A DNA stretch of 64,000 nucleotides from Acidobacteriota bacterium (lineage in GTDB: Bacteria > Acidobacteriota > Vicinamibacteria > Vicinamibacterales > SCN-69-37), in the NCBI GenBank assembly GCA_947467605.1, contig CANIII010000010.1, positions 1-64,000 of the forward strand. The letters run 5' to 3'. The position numbers and the translations under genes were made by a program. Below the pieces are notes generated by a model. That model did no database searches and had not been told where the DNA came from. It was given only the letters and a program-made list of their open reading frames with translations. This document shows, in pieces, positions 16,757 to 23,606 of the stretch (the first letter of the stretch is position 1; each line of letters starts with the position of its first letter).

Positions 16757-17463
16757 ACGCGCTCAAGAGATGTTTGCTCGCCTTCGTGCTCGCGGCGGTT
16801 GCCGTGCCCGCGCTCGCCCAGACCAAGGACGCCAAGCTCATTCTCACCGTCACCGATCAGACAGCCGGTGTGTTGCCCGGTGCGACCGTGACGGTGACGG
16901 GTCTTGAAGATGCCACGAAAGGCCCGGCGCCGATTGTGACCCGCACGGCAGATCGCGGTGTGGTCACCGTGGAGAATCTGGCCGCGGGCAAGTATTCGGT
17001 GCGCATCGATATGGACGGATTCGATTCCACGCTCATGCCCGATCTGAAAATCGCCAAGGGCGACAACAAGCGCACGATCGTCATGGCGCTCAAGTCGATG
17101 TCTGAGAGCGTCACCGTGCAGCGCGACCGGCAGGAAGTGGGCGCCGATCGCGGCAGCGTGACGTTCGGATCGGCGCTGACGCGCGAGCAGATCGAACAGC
17201 TGCCTGATGATCCGGTCGAACTCGAGAAGGCGCTGCGTGAAATGGCCGGCGGCGACGCCGTCATCAAGGTCGACAGCTTCGAAGGCGGCCGGCTGCCGGA
17301 CAAGTCGCAGATCAAGGCCATCCACATCTCGCGCGACCAGTTCGCCGCTGAAAATCATTTCGCCGGCGGCATCTCCATCGACATCGTCACCGCAGCGGGA
17401 TCCGGGCCGTTTCGTATGAACGCCAGCTACAACTTTGCGGACAGCGCGCTGTCGCAGCCTTGA
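16753..17463 (+). pseudogene. Truncated TonB-receptor-like protein lacking its barrel (cassette 2)
   Basis: The frame encodes 236 residues with a signal peptide (PALAQ cleavage), a carboxypeptidase-regulatory-like domain (GVLPGATVTVTG) and the plug motifs LTREQIEQLPDD and ISIDIVTA. It aligns with the first quarter of the 877-residue receptor in cassette 1 and stops right after the first barrel-like strand (YNFADSALSQP). No barrel sequence follows in any frame; an unrelated locus begins within 15 bases. It is either a pseudogene cut by an insertion or deletion, or a functional periplasmic two-domain protein. The clean signal peptide and coupled start leave the second option open. Confidence 0.75.
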
Positions 17464-17474
17464 TTGCAGGTGGA

Positions 17475-17816
17475 ATGTTCGCGCCCCACGATCTTGTGAC
17501 GATCGAGGTGTGGGCGCGTTTTCACGGGCTGTCGCAGACGTCCCTCCGGGAACTCTGTGCGAGAGCCCACGTATATCCGCACGATGTGCACTCCTGTGCT
17601 CGCCTCTTGCGCGCCGTTACACTAGCCAGAGGACACGGCGGGGTTGCGGATGACTATCTCGACGTCGCCGACGCCCGGACGACGAAGCGTCTCTGGTGCC
17701 GCGCGGACCTCAAGACCCCGCTGGGCCGTATGACCGCCGACCAATTCATCAACGGCCAGCAACTCGTGACTGATCATCAGATCCGCGCGTCTGTTCTCGC
17801 GATGCTTCGTCGCTGA
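17475..17816 (+). CDS. Short AraC-like helix-turn-helix protein
   Basis: The 113-residue frame starts at ATG 17475 (MFAPHDLVTIEVWARFHGL). Residues about 17-85 follow the pattern of an AraC-type DNA-binding domain: a first HTH (SQTSLRELCARAHVYP), a helix (SCARLLRAVTLARGHG) and a weaker second HTH. There is no sensor domain. It lies directly after the broken receptor and 88 bases before the sigma factor gene, in the same direction. A local regulatory role is inferred. The start has only a very close purine stretch (AGGTGG), so another start is possible. Confidence 0.6.
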   Translation: MFAPHDLVTIEVWARFHGLSQTSLRELCARAHVYPHDVHSCARLLRAVTLARGHGGVADDYLDVADARTTKRLWCRADLKTPLGRMTADQFINGQQLVTDHQIRASVLAMLRR

Positions 17817-17904
17817 GCGCGCTCTGCTGCGACGTTTTCCGTTGGAAATTCCGGCGGCTTTTCCGATGCAACTCGATCGGTAACGAGAAGAGTTTGCGCA
17901 AAGA

Positions 17905-18534
17905 TTGCCACTAGTGCGGCGCGGCGCCTCAGATGAATTCGACTCCCTTCACGAGAGTCTCCTGCTCGATAGCGACGACGCGCGGTCGCGTGATCTAGTC
18001 GCGCGGACTTTGCTGCCGCTTGTGCGGCAGCACCTCAGGAAGCGGTTCGCTAGATGTGATTTGGCGGATATTGATTCAGCCGTCAATGACGCTCTTGTCG
18101 CCTATATACGAAACCCCTCGATGTGTGACATCGGGCGTGGGCCGCTCATGCCCTTCCTTTGTAGGTGTGCAGCTAACCGACTGATCGATCAGTTGCGCGT
18201 GATCAAGCGGAGATGCCGTGTTGAAGTTGTCAGCGGTCTGTTGATCGAATCGCCGACAGCGGCGTACGATCGGCCCGTAGAAGACCTGATTGAGACTGAG
18301 GTCACTGGGTATCGAGGATCAGATGAGTGGCTGTCTGCTTGTGCGCGGACGGCAGAGGAGCGGGCGTTTCTTACCGCCCGCCTTTCGGGGGAGCGTCGCA
18401 CTGCCGTTCTCGCGAGAATATTGGTCGGATCCGACAGTTCGTGTGACATGTCTTCTCGCCGAGTACTGGTGCATAGAACATGGGCGCGCCTGCGGGCAAG
18501 GCTTCGAGCACTCGCGGTTGGCCATTCTAGCTGA
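17905..18534 (+). CDS. ECF-type RNA polymerase sigma factor (atypical)
   Basis: The product has 209 residues from TTG 17905, or 206 from GTG 17914; neither has a strong ribosome site. A region 2 core is visible (PLVRQHLRKRFARCDLADID... and FLCRCAANRLIDQLRVIKRR, residues about 38-105). A weaker region 4 HTH with RRVLVHRTWARLRARLRAL ends the protein. This is the ECF layout, but sequence conservation is low. No anti-sigma factor gene is adjacent. The permease gene follows after 27 bases, so the two are probably co-transcribed. Codon use looks richer in A/T-ending codons than the flanking operons. Confidence 0.72.
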   Translation: MPLVRRGASDEFDSLHESLLLDSDDARSRDLVARTLLPLVRQHLRKRFARCDLADIDSAVNDALVAYIRNPSMCDIGRGPLMPFLCRCAANRLIDQLRVIKRRCRVEVVSGLLIESPTAAYDRPVEDLIETEVTGYRGSDEWLSACARTAEERAFLTARLSGERRTAVLARILVGSDSSCDMSSRRVLVHRTWARLRARLRALAVGHSS

Positions 18535-18561
18535 TCTCGCTAGCAGGAAAGAAGGAGCGGC

Positions 18562-21030
18562 ATGACGGGATTCTTACGAGATGTGGGACTTGCGGTCAGG
18601 CCGCTGTGGCGACGGCCTATGTTGATTGCCATGGTCTCTGTCGTGCTTGGATTGAGTGTCGCCGTGAGCACAGTCCTGTTCGGCGTCTTGATGGCCCTGC
18701 GGATGTTGCCGCCCGGTGTGAAGGCACCGGAACAGCTCGTATACATTTACTCAACTTGGGGCACTGGAAGTTCGGATCCCGTAATTCGCGAGTTCATCGA
18801 CCTGATGGAGGCGCGAGGCTCAGCGCTCGGCGAGTTCACCAGCCACTCGCCGCTCAAGATGCGGCTGTCGAGCGACGGCAACGCTGCCGAATTGGTCGGC
18901 GAAGTTGTCGAGCCGAACTACCTCACAGTGCTCGGCGCTGGCATGTATCTGGGACGCTTTCTTCGTCATGACGACGGCTCGAGCGGTTCGTCGGAATTGG
19001 TCATCGGTTACAACCTCTGGCGCAATCGCTTCGGCGCCGATCCGTCGGTTGTCGGGAAGCTTGTTCAATTGACCAGCTTACGAGGTGCCAGTTTTTTTAC
19101 AGTCGTTGGGGTCGCGGAGCCGGGATTTCGAGGTTTGTCGGATCCCGTGAAACCCAGCCAGCTTTGGATTGACGTCCAGGACCGCTTGCACGCTGCAGGT
19201 CCTGGTCTGCCTGTCGTTCGGCTGAGTCCTGACGTCGATACCCAGCAGGTCAGAACATTCTTGGCGACAATCACACACGCTGCTCAGGAGCTGGCAAAGA
19301 GAGACGGCGCACTCCCGTTCAGGATGTCTACGGCGATGCTCGATAGTCTTAAGTTCAGCGCGCACTCAGCTCGCGACATTCAGAATCCCACCGACCCCTC
19401 GGCACCGATGGTTCCACGGCCCCTACTCTTGGCGATTCTGGTTTTCATCGCCTTGGTCGAATTGATAGTGACCGCGAACGTCGCTGGTCTGGTGATGGCT
19501 TACCGGGCCGCTCAGTCGCGGGATCTCGCGGTGCAGCGCCTACTTGGCGCATCAAAAAGACGCATCATCTTCCAACGATTCATCGAAGCCTGTGCCCTCA
19601 GCGTGCCTGGCGCGCTGCTTGGGATCGCTGGTGCCGCGGTGCTTTTGGGTCCACTTCGCCTCATGACAAGTTCGAGGGTTCCGCTCGATGTGCACCTCGA
19701 TTGGGCGACCGCGGTGTTCGGCGGAGTGGTGGCGCTAGGTGCGGTGCTGGCGCTGGGTGCTCTGTCATTCAGGAATACCGCGGACAACCTGATCAGTGGC
19801 ATGCACGCAACAAAGACGTCGCTCCGACGGAGCATTCGATACGCCATCCTCGTGCCCCAAATCGCTGGATCAGCTGCGCTCCTAGCACCAGCGGGAATCT
19901 ACTTGGAAACGCTGACGGCCGGGTTCAGAGATGATGCCGCTACTGGGGCTGAGACGCTCGTAATCACAATGAGCCGAGCCGATGCACCGAGGACCATAGC
20001 GATCTCCGGAAGTGATGGCCGGGCGAAACTTTTCGCAACGTCTACTCTGGCGGCCCTCAGATCCTTACCTGGTGTTGAATCGGTTGCTTTCGTCGACGAC
20101 CTGCCGCTTCGCCCATTTAGGCAGATGCCTCTGCGGGTGCGTGGAAGCGCTGTCGCAGGGACGGCTGGCTACTCCGAGGTGTCAGACGAGTACTTCAGGT
20201 CGCTCGGTCTGGGCATTGCGTCGGGGCGAGGGTTCGACAGTAGAGCTGACGCCGACGCGGGCGCCGTCGTCGTCAGTAGGGAGTTGGCCCGTCGGCTAAA
20301 GATCGATGTCGGCACACAGCTTGCCTTTGGTGCGACCGAGCCCGCGTCGTTTTCCGCGGATACTTGGCTCTCTGTTGTTGGCATTGCTGACGATGTGATT
20401 CCTGTCATTGGCGACCGGACGCCACAGCCCCTCGTGTATCTGCCAGCCGACCACGCGAGGGTCTCACGGTTGCCCTCGTTCTTCTCACAGGCCGGCCAAG
20501 TGACCAATGCCACCGTACGCACGCGGCTTCCCGTTGATGTGGCGCATCTCCGACGTGTCGTTGTGGCGTCGGTTCCGTCGGCTGAAATCCTATCGGTGCG
20601 CTCGATGTCGTCAATGGTCGACGAAGTGTTACTACCGAGTCGCACCGCAGGTTGGGCGCTTGCTGGCGCAGGTTTGTGCGCGCTGGTTCTGGCGTCTTGT
20701 GGCTTGGCCGGCATGATTTCCTATCTCATCGCGGAACGGTGGAGAGAGATCGGTATCCGATCTGCTCTCGGCGCAGACTCCGCATCGCTTACCAGGCTGT
20801 TTATGCGTGAAGGGGCCATCTGCCTCGCGCTCGGCCTTGTGGCTGGCTCAGGGCTTGCGTTCATCGTCCTGCGCCTGTTGACCTGGGCGCTACCCCGGCC
20901 GTCGGGGGTGAGTGCCCTGTGGTACCTGTCCGGCCCCACCGTTATCGCAGCGGTAGTCATGACCGTTGGTTGGTTCTCGTCTAGGCGCGCGTCCCTCTGC
21001 AACCCGGCGGACACACTCAGAGGGCTCTGA
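18562..21030 (+). CDS. MacB/FtsX-like permease without ATPase domain (ADOP type)
   Basis: The 822-residue protein starts behind a strong AAGGAG site. It has an N-terminal helix (residues about 20-42), a MacB-type periplasmic domain (about 50-270), three helices of an FtsX domain (about 290-410), a second periplasmic domain, and a final FtsX triplet (about 690-815). The second half repeats the first, as in acidobacterial duplicated permeases. The nucleotide-binding domain of true MacB is absent, and no ATPase gene is adjacent. Its neighbours are a sigma factor, a secreted cysteine-rich peptide and a DsbA-like oxidase, so export or surface handling of the peptide is an attractive inference. Confidence 0.88.
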   Translation: MTGFLRDVGLAVRPLWRRPMLIAMVSVVLGLSVAVSTVLFGVLMALRMLPPGVKAPEQLVYIYSTWGTGSSDPVIREFIDLMEARGSALGEFTSHSPLKMRLSSDGNAAELVGEVVEPNYLTVLGAGMYLGRFLRHDDGSSGSSELVIGYNLWRNRFGADPSVVGKLVQLTSLRGASFFTVVGVAEPGFRGLSDPVKPSQLWIDVQDRLHAAGPGLPVVRLSPDVDTQQVRTFLATITHAAQELAKRDGALPFRMSTAMLDSLKFSAHSARDIQNPTDPSAPMVPRPLLLAILVFIALVELIVTANVAGLVMAYRAAQSRDLAVQRLLGASKRRIIFQRFIEACALSVPGALLGIAGAAVLLGPLRLMTSSRVPLDVHLDWATAVFGGVVALGAVLALGALSFRNTADNLISGMHATKTSLRRSIRYAILVPQIAGSAALLAPAGIYLETLTAGFRDDAATGAETLVITMSRADAPRTIAISGSDGRAKLFATSTLAALRSLPGVESVAFVDDLPLRPFRQMPLRVRGSAVAGTAGYSEVSDEYFRSLGLGIASGRGFDSRADADAGAVVVSRELARRLKIDVGTQLAFGATEPASFSADTWLSVVGIADDVIPVIGDRTPQPLVYLPADHARVSRLPSFFSQAGQVTNATVRTRLPVDVAHLRRVVVASVPSAEILSVRSMSSMVDEVLLPSRTAGWALAGAGLCALVLASCGLAGMISYLIAERWREIGIRSALGADSASLTRLFMREGAICLALGLVAGSGLAFIVLRLLTWALPRPSGVSALWYLSGPTVIAAVVMTVGWFSSRRASLCNPADTLRGL

Positions 21031-21174
21031 CTGCGCGCCGAGCAGGTTTTTCACTCGGCTGGTTTCATCGTATTTAGTTCAGACACGCAATCTGCTTAGT
21101 CGGTCCGGCGGCAATTTCCGAGGATACGTTGGTGCGTCTCGCGGCGATAGCTCAGCCAATGAAAGGGTTGGTCC
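21031..21174 (+). promoter_or_regulatory. Leader region before the cysteine-rich peptide gene
   Basis: This 144-base gap holds a six-base hairpin with arms GCCGAG and CTCGGC starting about 21037 with a T-rich loop, which may weakly terminate the permease transcript. A-T-rich sequence follows (TTTCATCGTATTTAGTTCAG). AAAGGG about ten bases before ATG 21175 is the likely ribosome site. No other gene is visible here. Confidence 0.35.
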
Positions 21175-21480
21175 ATGTCAGCATCCAGGCGTCTATTGGT
21201 GGCTTCATTCATCGCGTTCTGTTTTGTCGTCATTATCGGTCAGAGTCGCGTTCTGGCCATCTGCGGAGATCTCTCCTATAACGGAGGCTGCGATAACGGC
21301 GGGTTCACGCTCAATTGGACGGGTGGCAATGAGTGTGGGGGAGGTGGCTCGGGCGACTACGGCTGCGCTCAAGCGATCTGCAGCGGGGCCTGCAACTCGG
21401 TGGTCACTGCCCTAGGCTATTGCTACTACAACGAGTACAGCTCCTGGTTCTGGTTCACCTGCGGCAATCGAAATGACTGA
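21175..21480 (+). CDS. Secreted eight-cysteine, glycine-rich small protein
   Basis: The 101-residue precursor has a classical signal peptide (basic MSASRR, hydrophobic core, predicted cleavage after VLA at residue 28). The mature part of about 73 residues contains eight cysteines at 30, 39, 54, 64, 69, 73, 83 and 96, an even number suited to four disulfides. It also has a GGGG stretch at residues 55-58 and aromatic-rich ends (YYNEYSSWFWF). I recognise no family. The DsbA-like oxidase gene 51 bases downstream suggests that the peptide is oxidatively folded outside the cytoplasm. It could be a toxin, antimicrobial, signal or structural peptide. Confidence 0.72.
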   Translation: MSASRRLLVASFIAFCFVVIIGQSRVLAICGDLSYNGGCDNGGFTLNWTGGNECGGGGSGDYGCAQAICSGACNSVVTALGYCYYNEYSSWFWFTCGNRND

Positions 21481-21531
21481 ACGCGCACAGGCCTTGACAT
21501 CGCTTCGACACGGCCAGAGACGAGGGTGAAC

Positions 21532-22236
21532 ATGGCGGAGCCTTCCAAAGCGCGGACAACAATCGACGTCGCAGCCAGCGTGGCCATGTTAGCGGTTGCC
21601 ATTCTTGTCGGCTGGAGACAACTGGCCCCCTCGAGGCCTCCCTCGTCTCTGGAAAAGGCTACAGGTCAATTCGTTGGTTTTGCCGACGCGGCCATCAAAG
21701 GCGGGCCTACGGCGAGAGTGGGTATGGTGGTCTTCTCGGACTTTGAGTGTCCCTATTGCGGAACTTTTGCGCGTACGATCGGGGCTGAGCTTGACAGGCG
21801 TTACGTGGATTCCGGGACTGTGCTCATTGCCTTTAGGCACAAACCGCTGACTGCAATACACGCAAACGCTCTCATGGCCGCGAAGGCGACTCATTGCGCG
21901 ACCCGTGGCGGTAAGTTCTGGCCGTTTCACGATCTCCTTTTTTCAAGGCAACAGATCCTGAGTAGCGATGAAATTCGCCGGCTTGGCCGAAAGCTCAACC
22001 TCGACACATCATGGGATCAGTGCTTGGAGAGTGATGCCGCCAGCGACGCCGTCGCAAGCGACATTGCCGACGCGAACTCACTGGGCGTGACGGGAACACC
22101 GGCATTCTTGATTGGACCCGTCGTCGGCGGCCAGCGTATCAAGGTCACTGCCACGGTCGCCGGTGTAGAACCTCTGGAGTCCTACACCCGGATTTTCGAC
22201 AACCTGCTGGCCCAGAACGCGAGAGATCCCGGTTAG
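21532..22236 (+). CDS. Membrane-anchored DsbA-like thiol oxidoreductase
   Basis: From ATG 21532 (GAGGGTG upstream) the protein has 234 residues: a single N-terminal helix (about 12-28), then a thioredoxin fold with helical insert. The active site CPYC lies in FSDFECPYCGTFAR near residue 75, and the cis-proline loop is GVTGTPAF. This is the DsbA/BdbD family with DSBA_Thioredoxin_4-like layout. It would form disulfides in exported proteins, most obviously in the eight-cysteine peptide encoded just upstream. No DsbB-like partner is adjacent. The upstream GTG at 21526 is an alternative start. Confidence 0.9.
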   Translation: MAEPSKARTTIDVAASVAMLAVAILVGWRQLAPSRPPSSLEKATGQFVGFADAAIKGGPTARVGMVVFSDFECPYCGTFARTIGAELDRRYVDSGTVLIAFRHKPLTAIHANALMAAKATHCATRGGKFWPFHDLLFSRQQILSSDEIRRLGRKLNLDTSWDQCLESDAASDAVASDIADANSLGVTGTPAFLIGPVVGGQRIKVTATVAGVEPLESYTRIFDNLLAQNARDPG

Positions 22237-22271
22237 CGGAGACAATAAATAGGCAGGGTGAAATCCGAGGC

Positions 22272-22299
22272 TTGACACGGCGGCACCTGCGACAAGATC
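22272..22299 (+). promoter_or_regulatory. Possible sigma-70 promoter of the lysine operon leader
   Basis: TTGACA at 22272-22277 is followed after 16 bases by AAGATC (a weak -10; 15 bases gives CAAGAT). It precedes the small ORF at 22351 and the asd operon. The -35 is consensus; the -10 is poor. Confidence 0.4.
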
Positions 22300-22350
22300 C
22301 GCGACAGCCACCCCGTTCAGCGCGTTGCGTCGCGGGTAAAGGGAGCTGCC

Positions 22351-22488
22351 ATGTTGCCTGCCATCGTACCAATTGTGTTACTATTTCCGCCGATGTTCCT
22401 CCTCGCCACCTTCACGCTCAAATCCAAGCGGGCCAATAAGCGGTCCATGCAGAAGCGCGTGCAAGCGGGGGCGGAGATGAACACCTAA
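22351..22488 (+). CDS. Small membrane protein or leader peptide before asd
   Basis: A GGGAG site lies seven bases before ATG 22351, which opens a 45-codon frame ending at TAA 22488. The product has one hydrophobic segment (MLPAIVPIVLLFPPMFLLAT) and a basic tail (LKSKRANKRSMQKRV) with four lysines clustered in residues 23-36. A terminator-like hairpin follows before asd. It could be a real single-pass protein or a lysine-sensing leader peptide; the sequence alone cannot separate these. Confidence 0.6.
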   Translation: MLPAIVPIVLLFPPMFLLATFTLKSKRANKRSMQKRVQAGAEMNT

Positions 22489-22517
22489 AGACAGCACAAC
22501 CGCTGTCACACTCTTCC

Positions 22518-22553
22518 AAACCCGCCCGGCGAGAGCCCGGCGGGTTTTTTTTT
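22518..22553 (+). terminator. T-run terminator or attenuator upstream of asd
   Basis: A 13-base stem (22518-22530 with 22535-22547, one mismatch) closes on a GAGA loop and runs into nine T residues at 22545-22553. The asd ribosome site GGAG begins on the next base (22554), so read-through must pass the terminator to express the operon. Confidence 0.8.
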
Positions 22554-22565
22554 GGAGTCTCGGCA

Positions 22566-23606
22566 ATGAATCGGCAGATCGAAGTCGGAGTGCTCGGAGC
22601 AACAGGCGTCGTCGGACAACAGTTCATCTCGCGCATGGCGCGCCACCCCTGGTTCAACGTGACCTGGCTGGCCGCAAGCGAACGATCAGAAGGCAAGAAA
22701 TACGCACAGGCCGCACCCTGGCGCCTCGCCGCACCGATGCCAGAGAACGCCGCCGCAATGACCGTGGACGCCTGCATCCCCGGCCGCGGACCCAAAGTCG
22801 TGTTCTCCGCACTCGACGCCTCCGTTGCCGGTGAAGTCGAAGCCGCCTTCGCAGCCGCCGGCCACATTGTCGTCAGCAACGCGCGCAACTATCGAATGGA
22901 CGCGCTCGTGCCGCTGCTGATTCCCGAGATCAACGCCGATCACCTGAAACTCCTCCCCGAGCAGCGCGCCGCCAGAAAATGGTCCGGAGCCATCGTCACG
23001 AATCCAAATTGCTCAACCGTTGTCCTCGCCATGGCTCTCGCGCCACTGCGCATCTTCGACATCAAGACCGTCGTCGTCACCACGATGCAGGCCGTGTCCG
23101 GCGCCGGCTACCCGGGCGTGCCGTCGCTCGACATCCTCGGTAACGTCGTACCCTACATCGGCGGTGAAGAAGACAAACTCGAAACCGAAACACAGAAGAT
23201 CCTCGGCGCCGACGGTGGCCGAGCACCACTCGAAGCACTCGTGAGCGCACACACGAACCGCGTGCCAGTGATCGATGGCCACACGATGACCGTGTCTGTG
23301 CAACTCGCGAGCAAGCCGTCGATCGACGAAGTCAACGCCGCGCTGCGCCAGTTCAGCGGGCGACCACAGGAACTGAACCTGCCCACCGCGCCGGCACAGC
23401 CGATCGTCGTGAAGACCGAAGACAACCGCCCGCAGCCGCGTCTCGATGCCGACCTCGGCGATGGCATGACCGTGTCAGTCGGTCGCGTGCGACCGTGCCC
23501 GGTCTTCACACATAAGTTCGTCGCACTCGGACATAACACCGTCCGCGGCGCCGCCGGGGCCGCTATCCTCAACGCCGAACTGATGGCCGCGGAGGGTCTG
23601 CTGTGA
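22566..23606 (+). CDS. asd: Aspartate-semialdehyde dehydrogenase
   Basis: The 346-residue protein reduces aspartyl phosphate to aspartate semialdehyde with NADPH, the second step toward lysine, threonine and methionine. It has the Rossmann motif GVLGATGVVGQQF near the N-terminus and the catalytic cysteine in TNPNCSTVV near residue 150. The spacing and sequence match the archaeal/fungal type rather than the E. coli type. GGAG lies eight bases before ATG. The stop overlaps the start of the aspartate kinase gene by 4 bases (GTGA), so it leads the operon asd-lysC-dapB-dapA-dapD-dapE. Confidence 0.95.
   Translation: MNRQIEVGVLGATGVVGQQFISRMARHPWFNVTWLAASERSEGKKYAQAAPWRLAAPMPENAAAMTVDACIPGRGPKVVFSALDASVAGEVEAAFAAAGHIVVSNARNYRMDALVPLLIPEINADHLKLLPEQRAARKWSGAIVTNPNCSTVVLAMALAPLRIFDIKTVVVTTMQAVSGAGYPGVPSLDILGNVVPYIGGEEDKLETETQKILGADGGRAPLEALVSAHTNRVPVIDGHTMTVSVQLASKPSIDEVNAALRQFSGRPQELNLPTAPAQPIVVKTEDNRPQPRLDADLGDGMTVSVGRVRPCPVFTHKFVALGHNTVRGAAGAAILNAELMAAEGLL

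Noticed and set aside
17464..22250. Transposase, integrase or tRNA attachment site at the edges of the accessory-looking locus
   Set aside because: I found no recombinase gene or flanking direct repeats, so the idea of a mobile element remains an inference from composition and the broken receptor only.
22237..22565. Lysine riboswitch ahead of asd
   Set aside because: I could not find the conserved lysine-riboswitch core; only a small ORF and a terminator hairpin are visible.
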